This document shows positions 1 to 8,332 of a stretch of DNA of 64,000 bases, piece after piece. The notes beneath the pieces were generated by a model that did not search any database, was not told where the DNA came from, and saw nothing but the letters and a program-made list of their open reading frames with translations. Each line of letters starts with the position of its first letter. Positions within the stretch are counted from its first letter, which is position 1. The stretch is from Clostridiales bacterium FE2011 (GTDB taxonomy: Bacteria; Bacillota; Clostridia; Christensenellales; Aristaeellaceae). The stretch is from assembly GCA_017569305.1 (NCBI GenBank), contig CP069418.1:558001-622000 (forward strand), written 5' to 3'. Position numbers and translations under genes: made by a program.

Positions 1-83
1 ACTTTGCCATTCTCACAATTTAGCAGATTTTATTCTTTTGTAACAATATTTATAAAAATTTAATTTTTAATTTGAATTTTTCA

Positions 84-112
84 TTGCCATTTTTCTTTCC
101 TTGTGCTAAACT
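84..112 (+). promoter_or_regulatory. promoter of the rpsM operon
   Basis: TTGCCA at 84-89 and TAAACT at 107-112 lie 17 bases apart, in AT-rich DNA, with no gene between them and rpsM. This fits a sigma-A promoter for the ribosomal protein block. The -35 and -10 each deviate from consensus, so the call is by position and spacing. Confidence 0.5.
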
Positions 113-380
113 GTGGAAGTTAGCCCTGGTTTGCCGCCGGGCGGCTGCATCCGTTGAAAAACGGGTGTTCCGGTGGGAAATCAAACCCCGTCTCTTTAGG
201 CGCTGGCAGACTGCACCTTCCATAGCAGTCCGTCAGTGTTGTTGTGCGCCTGCTTTCACCAGGAGCCAACATGGAGTCGAGTTTCGCGGTGCCTGGTTGG
301 GTTGCCTCGCCCCATGCGAAACAAAACTTTTCCCGGTTGACCATTTAGGTCAAACAACATACGGAGGTGTATTACTTAAA
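113..380 (+). promoter_or_regulatory. long leader of rpsM operon
   Basis: About 260 bases separate the predicted promoter from rpsM. The stretch is GC-rich, unlike the AT-rich promoter DNA, and holds short complementary pieces (CACCAGG at 257-263 against GCCTGG near 290, CCAAC against GTTGG), so it could fold. The usual infA and rpmJ genes are not here. An open frame runs through it into rpsM, but its translation resembles nothing I know. A leader for autogenous control by S4 or another r-protein is a guess by analogy with other r-protein operons. Confidence 0.35.
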
Positions 381-758
381 ATGGCACGCATTGCAGGTGT
401 TGACCTGCCCAGAGAAAAGCGCGTTGAGATCGGCCTGACCTACATCTACGGCATCGGCCTGACCACTTCGCAGAAGATGCTCGCGGAAGTCGGTGTGAAT
501 CCCGACACACGGGTAAAGGATCTCTCCGAGACCGAAATCAGCAAGCTGCGTGAATACATTGAGCACAACCTGAAGGTGGAAGGTGATCTTCGCCGTGAAG
601 TTTCGCTCAACATCAAGCGTCTGATTGAGATCGGCTGCTATCGCGGCGTTCGTCATCGTCATGGCCTTCCCGTTCGCGGACAGAATACCAAGCAGAATGC
701 CCGCACCCGTAAGGGCCCCAAGAAGACCATCGCCGGCAAGAAGAAAGCCACCAAGTAA
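381..758 (+). CDS. rpsM: 30S ribosomal protein S13
   Basis: This 125-residue protein sits in the head of the small subunit and contacts the P-site tRNA and 50S bridges. It starts [14 protein letters not shown], carries the S13 helix-two-turn-helix region with [17 protein letters not shown] around residues 85-101, and ends in a lysine-rich tail. Length is normal. The start at 381 is chosen because GGAGGTG lies at 363-369 and the S13 N-terminus begins there; an in-frame extension upstream is non-homologous. First gene of an operon with rpsK, rpsD, rpoA and rplQ. Confidence 0.97.
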   Translation: MARIAGVDLPREKRVEIGLTYIYGIGLTTSQKMLAEVGVNPDTRVKDLSETEISKLREYIEHNLKVEGDLRREVSLNIKRLIEIGCYRGVRHRHGLPVRGQNTKQNARTRKGPKKTIAGKKKATK

Positions 759-814
759 GTCTCTGACTGAATTGATTCCGCTTTTATGCGGATAATACGG
801 AGGGAGTAAAATCA

Positions 815-1216
815 ATGGCACCTAAGCAAAAGCTGAAGAAGGCTACGCGTAAACGCCGCGAACGGAAGCTCGTTGAGCGCGGCGCTGCCCATATCCGTTC
901 TTCTTTCAACAATACCATCGTGACCATCACTGACACCCAGGGCAATGCTCTTTCCTGGGCCAGCGCCGGCGGTCTAGGCTTCCGCGGAAGCAAGAAGTCT
1001 ACGCCCTTCGCTGCTCAGATGGCCGCTGAAACCGCCGCCAAGGCCGCTATGGAATACGGTCTGCGCACGGTTGAAGTGTATGTCAAAGGCCCCGGTTCCG
1101 GACGCGAAGCCGCTATCCGTTCTCTTCAGGCCGCCGGTCTGGATGTGAACATGATCAAGGACGTGACGCCCATTCCTCACAACGGTTGCCGTCCGCCCAA
1201 ACGCCGTCGCGTGTAA
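815..1216 (+). CDS. rpsK: 30S ribosomal protein S11
   Basis: A 133-residue small-subunit platform protein that helps shape the Shine-Dalgarno/anti-SD site. It has the typical basic N-terminus ([18 protein letters not shown]), the [16 protein letters not shown] stretch near residues 24-39, and the family-ending [20 protein letters not shown] ribosome site precedes the ATG. It lies 56 bases after rpsM in the same operon and 18 before rpsD. Confidence 0.97.
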   Translation: MAPKQKLKKATRKRRERKLVERGAAHIRSSFNNTIVTITDTQGNALSWASAGGLGFRGSKKSTPFAAQMAAETAAKAAMEYGLRTVEVYVKGPGSGREAAIRSLQAAGLDVNMIKDVTPIPHNGCRPPKRRRV

Positions 1217-1234
1217 GAAGGAGGACAGACAGAA

Positions 1235-1831
1235 ATGGCAGTGAATAAAGATCCGATTGCCAAGAAATGCCGGAAGTTCGACATTTCCCCGGCCGTTATG
1301 GGCTATGGCAATAAAAAATCCACCCGCAATCCCGGCGGAAACCGCCGCAAGAAGGTCTCCGAATACGGCGCCCAGCTGCAGGAAAAGCAGAAGGTTAAGT
1401 TCGTATACGGCGTCCTGGAAAAGCAGTTCCACAAGTACTACCTGAAGGCCGCCAACATGAAGGGCATCACCGGTGACAACATGCTCCGCCTGCTGGAGCA
1501 GCGTCTGGACAACGTTGTGTTCCGTCTTGGTCTGGCCAAGACCCGTCGTATGGCTCGTCAGATCGTCTGCCACGGCCACATTCGGGTCAATGATATCAAA
1601 GTCGACATTCCTTCCTACCAGGTGAAGGTTGGCGATAAGATCACTCTGCGCAAGCGCAGCGAAGAGATGGAGATGTTCAAGAGTCTGCGTGAAGGAACCA
1701 GCACGCTGATCCCGAAGTGGCTCAGCTTCGACGCTCAGAACCTCACCGGCACCGTCAACGCTCTTCCCACCCGCGAAGATATCGACCTGCAGGTTCAGGA
1801 GAACATGATCGTCGAGTTCTACTCCCGTTAA
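1235..1831 (+). CDS. rpsD: 30S ribosomal protein S4
   Basis: A 198-residue 16S rRNA-binding protein that starts assembly of the small-subunit body. The S4 RNA-binding domain is visible around residues 88-150 (RLDNVVFRLGLAKTRRMARQ, then GHIRVN). The N-terminus has a single cysteine (KKCRKFD), so it is the zinc-free form of S4. AAGGAGGA precedes the ATG. In many bacteria S4 represses its own operon, which makes the long leader upstream of rpsM relevant. Confidence 0.96.
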   Translation: MAVNKDPIAKKCRKFDISPAVMGYGNKKSTRNPGGNRRKKVSEYGAQLQEKQKVKFVYGVLEKQFHKYYLKAANMKGITGDNMLRLLEQRLDNVVFRLGLAKTRRMARQIVCHGHIRVNDIKVDIPSYQVKVGDKITLRKRSEEMEMFKSLREGTSTLIPKWLSFDAQNLTGTVNALPTREDIDLQVQENMIVEFYSR

Positions 1832-1869
1832 TGATTACTGGACAACCCGAATGAGGAGGGTACAACGAA

Positions 1870-2817
1870 ATGATCGTCGAAATCGAAAAAGCCCGTATCG
1901 ACTGCGTCGAAGTTGGACAGAACGGCTGCTATGGCCGCTTTGTGATCGAGCCGCTTGAACGCGGATTCGGCCACACCCTGGGCAACTCCCTGCGTCGCGT
2001 GCTTCTTTCCTCCCTCCCCGGCGTGGCAGTCTCTTCCGTGCACATCGAAGGTGTGCAGCACGAGTTCTCCACGATCCCGGGAGTCAAGGAAGATGTAACG
2101 GAAATCATCCTGAATCTGAAGACTATGGCCTGCAAGATGTTTGCCGATGGCCCCAAGCAGCTCACCATCGATGTGAAGGGTCCCTGCGAACTGACTGCCG
2201 GCGATATCAAAACGGATGATGAGGTTGAAATCGCCAACCCGGAACTCCATATCGCCACGCTGAATGAGGATGCTCATCTGCAGATGCAGCTGACCCTCGA
2301 TCGCGGCCGCGGATATGTGAGCGCCGACAAGAACAAGACCCCCAGCATGCCTATCGGCGTGATCCCGATCGACTCCATCTTCACTCCTGTGAAGAAAGTC
2401 AACTACACGGTCGAAGATACCCGCGTAGGTCAGATCACGGACTATGACAAGCTGACCCTTGAGATCTGGACCAACGGCACGCTGAAGCCTGAAGAGGCTA
2501 TTTCCAGCGCCGCCAAGATTCTGAATGAGCACCTGAACCTGTTCATCAGCCTGACCGACCAGGTCATGCCCGTGAGCATGGTGCAGCCCGAAGACGACAA
2601 GAAGGACAAGGTTCTGGAGATGACTATCGAAGAACTGGATCTTTCCGTCCGTGCTTATAACTGCCTGAAGCGTGCCGGCATCAACAGCGTTGCTGAGCTG
2701 GTGCAGAAGAATCAGGAAGACATGATGAAGGTCCGCAATCTGGGCCGTAAGAGCCTGGAAGAAGTTGAGCAGAAGCTCAGCGCTCTGGGTCTGGGCCTTC
2801 GCCCCAATGATGACTAA
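1870..2817 (+). CDS. rpoA: DNA-directed RNA polymerase subunit alpha
   Basis: A 315-residue alpha subunit that dimerises to nucleate RNA polymerase. The N-terminal assembly domain carries [20 protein letters not shown] (residues 23-42) and the C-terminal domain that contacts UP elements and activators carries [20 protein letters not shown] (near 258-277) and the [10 protein letters not shown] helix. Length is normal for Firmicutes. A GAGGAGGG site precedes the ATG, 38 bases after rpsD; rplQ follows after 17 bases. Confidence 0.97.
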   Translation: MIVEIEKARIDCVEVGQNGCYGRFVIEPLERGFGHTLGNSLRRVLLSSLPGVAVSSVHIEGVQHEFSTIPGVKEDVTEIILNLKTMACKMFADGPKQLTIDVKGPCELTAGDIKTDDEVEIANPELHIATLNEDAHLQMQLTLDRGRGYVSADKNKTPSMPIGVIPIDSIFTPVKKVNYTVEDTRVGQITDYDKLTLEIWTNGTLKPEEAISSAAKILNEHLNLFISLTDQVMPVSMVQPEDDKKDKVLEMTIEELDLSVRAYNCLKRAGINSVAELVQKNQEDMMKVRNLGRKSLEEVEQKLSALGLGLRPNDD

Positions 2818-2834
2818 TTTAGGAGGGAATTCCC

Positions 2835-3347
2835 ATGGCTAACCAACGCAAGCTGGGTCGCACCGCGGATCAGCGCAAGGCGCTGCTTCGTAACCAGGTG
2901 ACCAACCTGATCTGGAACGGCCGGATCACGACTACCGAAGCCAAGGCCAAGGAAGTCCGCCGGATCGCCGACAAGATGATTACCCTGGCTGTGCGCGAAT
3001 GCGAAAATACGGTTTCCACCACCAAGGAAACCCATAACGACAAAGGACAGCTGGTCACCCTGGAAGTGGTGAACGATGCTCCGTCCAAACTGCATGCCCG
3101 CCGCATCATGATGGCTTACCTCTACGATCTGAAGGAAGCCAAGAATGCCGACGAGAACAAGGCTGAATACCGTGAGCGTACCAAGGACAACAAGCATCCT
3201 GTGGTAGAGAAGCTCTTCCGTGAAATCGGACCCAAGTACAAGGCCCGCAACGCGGAAAAGAACTGCTCCGGTGGCTACACCCGCATCTACAAGCTCGGAC
3301 CGCGTCGCGGCGATGCCGCCGAGATGGTCATTCTCGAGCTGGTCTGA
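2835..3347 (+). CDS. rplQ: 50S ribosomal protein L17
   Basis: L17 lies near the peptide exit tunnel. The N-terminus [20 protein letters not shown] and the C-terminal [19 protein letters not shown] are characteristic. At 170 residues it is about 50 longer than the roughly 120-residue Bacillus protein. The extra length lies in the middle (about residues 60-130), where charged sequence replaces the short linker. Longer L17 forms occur in other Clostridia. Last gene of the operon; an intrinsic terminator follows at 3372. Confidence 0.95.
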   Translation: MANQRKLGRTADQRKALLRNQVTNLIWNGRITTTEAKAKEVRRIADKMITLAVRECENTVSTTKETHNDKGQLVTLEVVNDAPSKLHARRIMMAYLYDLKEAKNADENKAEYRERTKDNKHPVVEKLFREIGPKYKARNAEKNCSGGYTRIYKLGPRRGDAAEMVILELV

Positions 3348-3371
3348 CATTAACCGACACATCAAGCAAGC

Positions 3372-3407
3372 AAAAACTCCTGCCCCCTGCACAAGGGCAG
3401 GAGTTTT
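3372..3407 (+). terminator. intrinsic terminator of the rpsM-rplQ operon
   Basis: A 13-bp perfect stem (AAAACTCCTGCCC with GGGCAGGAGTTTT) around a 10-base loop, ending in a T-rich tail, begins 25 bases after rplQ. Confidence 0.9.
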
Positions 3408-3498
3408 CTTATTGCTCAAAACCTATGTATTAATATCAACACATAGGGTTTATATGTCATCCTTCGACACGACCATTTCCGTTTTTTTACTCAATGCC

Positions 3499-3527
3499 TT
3501 GACATTTTTTCCATAAACCATCATGAT
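3499..3527 (+). promoter_or_regulatory. promoter of the 3601 membrane protein gene
   Basis: A perfect -35 TTGACA (3499-3504) is followed after 17 bases by CATGAT (3522-3527). TGATAT two bases further on is an alternative -10 with a 19-base spacer. It points to the gene at 3601. Confidence 0.5.
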
Positions 3528-3550
3528 ATTCTCATGTCTGCACAACACAT

Positions 3551-3583
3551 AATTATGAATTATGAATTGTGAATTATGAATTT
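3551..3583. repeat. heptanucleotide repeat (AATTATG type)
   Basis: Four units of seven bases (AATTATG, AATTATG, AATTGTG, AATTATG) plus a partial unit, placed between promoter and start codon of the next gene. It differs in sequence from the TTTTAAG-type heptads elsewhere in the first 24 kb but shares the 7-base period. Confidence 0.75.
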
Positions 3584-3600
3584 AAGAAAGCGTGGCTTTT

Positions 3601-4071
3601 ATGAAAGACCTTTACTCGGAAAATGACCTCTTCTCCCTCTCTTCCCAGCTGAAAAAGCGCTATACCCTGCTGGGCGTCATCCTGGCCGTAATCCTGGGCC
3701 TGTTCATCTATTCCATGATCATCCGGGTGGAATGGCTGAGCGTTGTCCTGTTTGCCCTTCTCTGTGCCGTTGCAGTCTTCTTTATTGAGCTGTTCTGCCT
3801 GCCGCTGCACCGGTATAAAAAGCTGGTTCAGTCCGCGCTGAAGGGCCGTACGCACACTGATACGCTGATCTATGACCACGCGGAAGCAGAGCCCTCCCTT
3901 GTGGACGGCGTACACTGCACCGGGCTGATTCTCCTCGGCGAGCCGGACAAACACGGCATCCGTGAACAGCGGTATTACTGGGACAACGAGCTGCCCCTTC
4001 CCGCTTTCAACTCCGGCGATCAGATCACCATCAAATACACCGGCAAAAACATCATCGGCTACGAACTATAA
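3601..4071 (+). CDS. two-helix membrane protein of unknown function
   Basis: I do not recognise this protein. After a charged N-terminus (MKDLYSEND) there are two hydrophobic helices, about residues 23-42 (LLGVILAVILGLFIYSM) and 48-68, then a soluble tail of about 90 residues rich in beta-prone sequence and ending in TGKNIIGYEL. The two-helix plus small C-terminal domain layout recalls small bacterial anchor proteins with an OB- or SH3-like tail, but this is inference. I take the ATG at 3601; a GTG at 3592 would add three residues, and neither has a strong ribosome site. Confidence 0.7.
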   Translation: MKDLYSENDLFSLSSQLKKRYTLLGVILAVILGLFIYSMIIRVEWLSVVLFALLCAVAVFFIELFCLPLHRYKKLVQSALKGRTHTDTLIYDHAEAEPSLVDGVHCTGLILLGEPDKHGIREQRYYWDNELPLPAFNSGDQITIKYTGKNIIGYEL

Positions 4072-4142
4072 TTTCCTTCTGATATGAAACCCACATGATT
4101 AGCAGATGCAACCAAGACTGAACAACCGTCCAGATACATAAA

Positions 4143-4180
4143 ATTTTTAAGTTTTAAGTCTTAAGTTTTCAGTATTCATT
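4143..4180. repeat. TTTTAAG-type heptad tract
   Basis: Successive seven-base units TTTTAAG, TTTTAAG, TCTTAAG, TTTTCAG and TATTCAT run directly into the inverted repeat at 4182. The same tail recurs at 5903-5950, 7531-7566, 8371-8408, 14271-14296 and 23367-23400, always ending just outside the 3' end of a minus-strand gene. Confidence 0.85.
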
Positions 4181-4181
4181 A

Positions 4182-4212
4182 AAAACGACCCATGCATTGC
4201 ATGGGTCGTTTT
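4182..4212. terminator. near-perfect palindrome, bidirectional terminator
   Basis: Fifteen-base arms (AAAACGACCCATGCA and its complement) around one base. It ends in a T run on either strand and lies between the converging genes at 3601 and 4217, so it probably ends both transcripts. Confidence 0.8.
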
Positions 4213-4216
4213 CTTC

Positions 4217-5716
4217 TCACGGCAAGTCTGTCATCCCGTTTTTTATGAGATAAAACCTGCTTGCTCCGTCCAGCGTAACCAGGTCGTGCATCTGATCCAG
4301 GTCAGACAATTCCAGGATATGCGTCCTGCCGCTTACTGTGCGGAACGTATACTTGGTATGCACGTTCCCCGGCTCATATTCCTGTGAAAGCTTCCCGCTC
4401 ACCGTCACCGTCAGCAGCCTGTCCCAGGCAGCTTCAAACGTCTCATACGGGATTTCTTCGCCGTTTTTCAGGCAGCGATATGTCTGTTCCGTCACTTCTT
4501 CCCCGTTCCCGGCATCCTCCACAGGCTCCAGGACGTAGGAAACCGTCTCCTGGCCATGCTTCTCCACCACTGCGCTTTCCAGCGAGGTCAGCGGGATAGT
4601 AACCACATAACGGGCTACTGTGCTTGTGGGCTCCACGTTCAGGAACGCGCTCATTGTGAAATCGGTGACGGAATAGATACAGCCTTCGTACAGGACGTAA
4701 GAAGACATCTCACTCTTGCTCCCACCGACAGTCAGGGTATACAGGTGTTCTTCCCAGTCGCTCACGTCAAACACGCCGCTCATCCCTACCGTACCGGTGG
4801 ATCCTGCTGCCGTATGGAACTCAAGGATTGCCGAAGGCTCTTCAAAGCCGTAAAGCTTCAGCGTTTCTTCGTTTGCCTCTTCTATAAACACACCCAGCCG
4901 TAGATTCCCGGCGTTTTCCTTCAGGTTTACAATCGAGTTGTAATCCGCAGGGTAAGTAAAAGGCGCCGTCAGCTGCCAGTTTTCCGCCGCGTCCCTGTCC
5001 TTTACGTCTCCCTGCAGGCTCCATTCCTTCCGGACGCTTCCGTCTGCGTTTTTCACGCTGATTCTGTCCAGCAGTGCGCTCTGGATCTCCAGCCGCGGGA
5101 CCGGATGAAGCAGGGTCTGTTCCGTGCTCAGATCGTCCATAATACCCGCCGAAACAGCGTACAGGTGTTCATCTCCGTCCACAGACATGTAGTAGTACCT
5201 GTTGTTTTCAGGATCAGCCGATTTCCCGACATGCACAGTCACATCTGTGCCATCCTGGAAGCTGAACACAGCGGTTACCAGCGGATCCTTCAGGCCGAAA
5301 GCATCCAGAGCGACTTCCCATTCTGACCGTTTTTCCGCGAATATGTCGTCATAGGTCAGGTTTGTGGCCACGCTCATCAGCAGTTCTGCGATGTTTTCGT
5401 CCACCGTCCAGGAAGAGGGTTCTCCTGTTTCCTCATGCAACAGATGAAGTTTGCCTTCCGCGTCTGTCTCCACGGTCCAGGGATCTTTCCCTTGCTGGAT
5501 CAGCGTCAGGCTTTTCAGTTCGCTTTCTTCGTGCAGAAAGATATTGCCTGTTTGTGCTTCATATTTCACGTTCGCTTCGGATGCCGTTTTCTCTGCCTTA
5601 TCCCGCAGCAGCAAACCAACCGCAACGCAGATCACCAGCAAAAGAGCGCACAGAATCACCCCGGTCAGCCTTCTCCGCTTCCGGTCCTTATGCTTCTGTC
5701 TCTCCACCTTTTGCAT
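4217..5716 (-). CDS. DUF4340 domain-containing membrane-anchored protein
   Basis: A 499-residue protein with a basic N-terminus, one membrane helix (about residues 16-36, LTGVILCALLLVICVAVGLLL) and a long extracytoplasmic part. It follows a GldG-like gene. DUF4340 proteins are known partners of Gld-type ABC export systems; their task is not established. The repeated pattern of short beta-rich blocks (WTVETDAEGKLHLL, WQLTAPFTYPAD) fits DUF4340. ATG at 5716 has GAGGAA nine bases upstream. Last gene of the dnaE-gtrA-ABC run. Confidence 0.8.
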   Translation of the reverse strand: MQKVERQKHKDRKRRRLTGVILCALLLVICVAVGLLLRDKAEKTASEANVKYEAQTGNIFLHEESELKSLTLIQQGKDPWTVETDAEGKLHLLHEETGEPSSWTVDENIAELLMSVATNLTYDDIFAEKRSEWEVALDAFGLKDPLVTAVFSFQDGTDVTVHVGKSADPENNRYYYMSVDGDEHLYAVSAGIMDDLSTEQTLLHPVPRLEIQSALLDRISVKNADGSVRKEWSLQGDVKDRDAAENWQLTAPFTYPADYNSIVNLKENAGNLRLGVFIEEANEETLKLYGFEEPSAILEFHTAAGSTGTVGMSGVFDVSDWEEHLYTLTVGGSKSEMSSYVLYEGCIYSVTDFTMSAFLNVEPTSTVARYVVTIPLTSLESAVVEKHGQETVSYVLEPVEDAGNGEEVTEQTYRCLKNGEEIPYETFEAAWDRLLTVTVSGKLSQEYEPGNVHTKYTFRTVSGRTHILELSDLDQMHDLVTLDGASRFYLIKNGMTDLP

Positions 5717-5795
5717 GCTTTATATTCCTCTATTATTTCCACTAATCTTATGTATAAACTATCCAGCTTACTTTAGGATAGCATTCAGTAACTAT

Positions 5796-5950
5796 TATTT
5801 TTAAGTTTTCAGTTATTGAGGAGGCATCCGTGCTTCAGCACGGCCAATGCCTCCCATGCTACAGCTGTCAAAGTTTCGAAGGAACTTTGGTAACAGCGAT
5901 CGCAAAGTTTTCAGTATTCATTTGATAATATATTGTCTTCAGTATTCATT
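5796..5950. repeat. heptad-bounded structured element, short copy
   Basis: Starts with TTTTTAAG/TTTTCAG heptads and ends with GTTTTCAG/TATTCATT. In between is a folded block. Stem P1 pairs 5820-5827 (GGAGGCAT) with 5847-5854. P2 inside it is CCGTGCT/AGCACGG (5828-5843). P3 pairs GCTGT (5864-5868) with ACAGC (5893-5897), and P4 inside it pairs CAAAGTT with AACTTTG (5869-5889). Bases between stems (CATGCTACA, then GATCGCAAAG) match the long copy at 14064-14296. Function unknown; no coding. Confidence 0.75.
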
Positions 5951-5951
5951 A

Positions 5952-5976
5952 GAAAAACAGATGTTATCTGTTTTTC
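5952..5976 (-). terminator. inverted repeat across the stop of the GldG-like gene
   Basis: GAAAAACAGAT (5952-5962) pairs perfectly with ATCTGTTTTTC (5966-5976). The TAA stop of the upstream gene lies in the three-base loop region. It is terminator-like in form, though the following gene seems to belong to the same operon. Confidence 0.6.
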
Positions 5977-7406
5977 CTCGGTCCCAGCACCAGCAGTGCC
6001 GCAAACAGCACCGACAGCGGCAGGGCAATCAGCAGGATTGATCCCAGGCTCAGGCTTTCCGTTTTCAGTCCGGGACGTGCCGCATCCTTCGGCGTAATAT
6101 TCAGGCCTGTTCCGTCATTCTGCAGCAGGAACTCCATCACGTTCACCGTCAGCTCCTGGCAGTGTGTGACCGAGTACAAGGATTTACTTATCAGCACCTC
6201 ACCGCAGCCAATGATAAAAGCTCTGGATACATAACTCTCCGTGGTGATACGACGGGCTTCCAGCGCCAGCGGATATCCGTCTGTTACGCTGGGTGCAATG
6301 TTTGTTCTGTCAATTTGGCGGATTGCCGTATCAGCGCTGCGAAGCACAACGCTTACGCTCAGGTTCCGGTCTCCCTCTTCCGGTTCCGCGAAGGCTCTCG
6401 TTTCCGGAATAATCAGGTAATCCCTGCCCAGTCCCACCAGGTCCATCGTGATATCCGTAGAGCACATCACAGGTAAAAGAAAATACTGATTGGATTCGTA
6501 ATAGGAATTCTTGTCCAGCGGATCGGCGCGAACCAGGCCGTCCAGCGGCTCAAATCCGTAGCTCCGCAGCAATGTCATATAATTGGGCATATTCGCCAGG
6601 GGGGCACTATAATCACAGACAAACAGGAAGCTGCCGCCCTTCGCGGCGAATTCCGTTAGTTTTGTCATCTCAATATCCGTCAGATCTTTCTGTGCGTTAA
6701 AGAAAATCAGCAGGTCTTCAGGATCCGGCGTATATTCATTATCCCTCAGGGTCTGATATTCCACTTCATACTGATTGGCTTCCAGCAGGTTCTGGAAGTC
6801 TGTCAGGTATTGTAGTTCATACTCATCGTGTCCCTGCAGGATCACAGCCTTTGGCACCCGGTCCTTCACCACATAGGCAATCGCTCCGGTAATGGCACTT
6901 TCAAACGTCAGGCTGTCATATTCCATTGTGCCAGTCTCAAGGTTGTAACCCAATCCCATAAAGTCCTCGCCGCCAAGGATTCTGAAGCGGTTCGTCTGTT
7001 CACACCAGACAATGAAGTTGGACTCTCCCGGCACCAGGTTATCGGTCGAAAACTGCTCCAGCAGCTGCGGATTAACCGCCGGATCCACCTGCTTCCAGGT
7101 GATCTTATCACTGGACGCGGCATACTTATTCAACAGTTCCTGAAGCTCCAGCCAGTCCCTTTCAGAAGATTTCCGGAACAGTGCATAGATCTCAACCGGT
7201 TTATCCAGTTTTTCAATCACGGCCTTTGTTTCCGCGCTCTGGGACAGAATACCGTTAAAGGAGAGATCAATACGCCATCCCTTATTCTTTTCCAGCGCGT
7301 ATACGCCCGCGTTCAGCGCAATCAGTGCCAGCAGCACCATTGCCAGCATCAGGGCTGATACGGAACCGTATTTCCACTTCCCGGTTTTAAACTTCCCTTT
7401 ACTCAT
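5964..7406 (-). CDS. GldG-like auxiliary protein of ABC exporter
   Basis: A 480-residue membrane protein with one N-terminal helix (about 14-37) and one near the C-terminus (about 455-473), and a large extracytoplasmic domain between. This is the layout of GldG/ABC-auxiliary proteins that pair with a GldF permease and GldA ATPase. The stretch PKAVILQGHDEYEL near residue 188 and the following FNAQKDLTDIEMTKL match that type. AAGGAG precedes the ATG. It lies between the permease (7586) and the DUF4340 gene, consistent with one export complex of unknown substrate. Confidence 0.8.
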   Translation of the reverse strand: MSKGKFKTGKWKYGSVSALMLAMVLLALIALNAGVYALEKNKGWRIDLSFNGILSQSAETKAVIEKLDKPVEIYALFRKSSERDWLELQELLNKYAASSDKITWKQVDPAVNPQLLEQFSTDNLVPGESNFIVWCEQTNRFRILGGEDFMGLGYNLETGTMEYDSLTFESAITGAIAYVVKDRVPKAVILQGHDEYELQYLTDFQNLLEANQYEVEYQTLRDNEYTPDPEDLLIFFNAQKDLTDIEMTKLTEFAAKGGSFLFVCDYSAPLANMPNYMTLLRSYGFEPLDGLVRADPLDKNSYYESNQYFLLPVMCSTDITMDLVGLGRDYLIIPETRAFAEPEEGDRNLSVSVVLRSADTAIRQIDRTNIAPSVTDGYPLALEARRITTESYVSRAFIIGCGEVLISKSLYSVTHCQELTVNVMEFLLQNDGTGLNITPKDAARPGLKTESLSLGSILLIALPLSVLFAALLVLGPRKNR

Positions 7407-7430
7407 GGATGGCGTTTTTCTCTCCTTTCT

Positions 7431-7447
7431 GCCCGCATCCCGCGGGC
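7431..7447 (-). promoter_or_regulatory. hairpin abutting the SD of the GldG-like gene
   Basis: GCCCGC (7431-7436) pairs with GCGGGC (7442-7447), ending a few bases before the AAGGAG site. A second copy of the same hairpin module lies at 7468-7479. Short hairpins in this place recur before five other genes here. Confidence 0.6.
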
Positions 7448-7566
7448 AACTCTTCGCCCTTCACTGTCCGCATCCGCGGGCAACTCTACACTCTTCACTC
7501 ATCACTCTGCACTGACAAACTTAAATCATTTTTAAGTCTTAAGTTTTAAGTTTTCAGTTTTCATTA
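7448..7566. repeat. longest phased heptad tract
   Basis: From 7481 the sequence reads as about twelve consecutive 7-base units without a phase slip: CAACTCT, ACACTCT, TCACTCA, TCACTCT, GCACTGA, CAAACTT, AAATCAT, TTTTAAG, TCTTAAG, TTTTAAG, TTTTCAG, TTTTCAT. Consensus drifts from a TCACTCA type to a TTTTAAG type. A shorter piece (CAACTCTTCGCCCTTCACT) with its own hairpin precedes it. No coding. Confidence 0.85.
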
Positions 7567-7591
7567 CGGTAAAAATCCAGGATTTTTACCG
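7567..7591 (-). terminator. inverted repeat across the stop of the permease gene
   Basis: CGGTAAAAATCC (7567-7578) and GGATTTTTACCG (7580-7591) are perfect 12-base arms around one base. The TAA stop of the permease (7586-7588) is inside one arm. The heptad tract starts at the outer edge. Confidence 0.6.
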
Positions 7592-8296
7592 CGTATATCT
7601 TTTTCGATCGAGCCTGAACACCGCCAGTGCCAGGAACGCCGCGATAAAGGACAGGTCATACAGGATCGCAGCGAAACTCAGCTGCCCCAGCTTGATCATG
7701 TTCTCATTCCGCCGGTATATGGACAGGAATTTCAGGATCTCCGAAAGCCATTCCACCTGGATCATGCCGTACATCTCATCCAGGATCCACAGCAGCAGGT
7801 TGGCGCCGTATGCCAGTACCGCAGCCGTCACCGGTGTGCCCGCGCATCCCGAAAGGAACAGATCCAGTGCGGCCAGGGCGCAGCCCTGCAGGATGAATCC
7901 CAGGTAGTTTACCGCCAGTTCCGCCGGATACACCCTGCCGTAGAGAGCTACCACCAGCACAAACAGCAGCGTCATCCCCGCGGTTATCAGCAGCACCGTC
8001 ACTGCGGCCAGGTATTTGCCCAGCACAATACCCGGCAGGGATACCGGGCTCGTCAGCAGCAGCTGATCCGTCTTCTTCTGCTTTTCTTCCGCCAGCAGGC
8101 GCATCGTCAGGATCGGGCAAAGCAGCATCCACAGATAGCTCATCGTATAGATGAAATTCGGCAGTTCACCGCTTCGCGTCCTGAGTATACTCACATAAAA
8201 CAGGATGGAGGAAATAATCAGGAATACCCCGATAAACACATAGCCTACAGAAGTATAAAAGTACCCCTGTATCTCCCGTTTCCGGATCGTATTCAT
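7586..8296 (-). CDS. ABC exporter permease (GldF-like)
   Basis: A 236-residue integral membrane protein with six predicted helices (for example YFYTSVGYVFIGVFLIISSI near residues 12-31, then VTVLLITAGMTLLFVLVVAL near 97-116). A conserved cytoplasmic stretch MRLLAEEKQKKTDQLLLTSP near 61-80 is typical of ABC-2 permeases such as GldF and NosY relatives. GGAG lies eight bases before the ATG. It sits between its ATPase (8430) and the GldG-like partner (5964). Confidence 0.85.
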   Translation of the reverse strand: MNTIRKREIQGYFYTSVGYVFIGVFLIISSILFYVSILRTRSGELPNFIYTMSYLWMLLCPILTMRLLAEEKQKKTDQLLLTSPVSLPGIVLGKYLAAVTVLLITAGMTLLFVLVVALYGRVYPAELAVNYLGFILQGCALAALDLFLSGCAGTPVTAAVLAYGANLLLWILDEMYGMIQVEWLSEILKFLSIYRRNENMIKLGQLSFAAILYDLSFIAAFLALAVFRLDRKRYTR

Positions 8297-8315
8297 GGTC
8301 TTCTCCTCTCCGCCT

Positions 8316-8332
8316 GCCTGCCTTCAGCAGGC
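8316..8332 (-). promoter_or_regulatory. hairpin abutting the SD of the GldF-like gene
   Basis: GCCTGC (8316-8321) pairs with GCAGGC (8327-8332) around CTTCA. On the minus strand it ends just before the GAGAGGAG ribosome site. Confidence 0.6.

Noticed and set aside
72..380. N-terminal extension of S13
   Set aside because: The frame is open upstream, but S13 begins at 381 with a good ribosome site and the extension has no resemblance to S13.
1..380. rpmJ or infA upstream of rpsM
   Set aside because: No frame encodes the short Cys-containing L36 or IF-1 sequence in this stretch.
3592..3600. GTG start for the 3601 membrane protein
   Set aside because: It adds three residues without a better ribosome site; the ATG is simpler.
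5898..5903. GCGATCGC as a cyanobacterial HIP1 site
   Set aside because: The octamer occurs in both structured copies as part of their conserved joint; everything else in the window is Firmicute-like.
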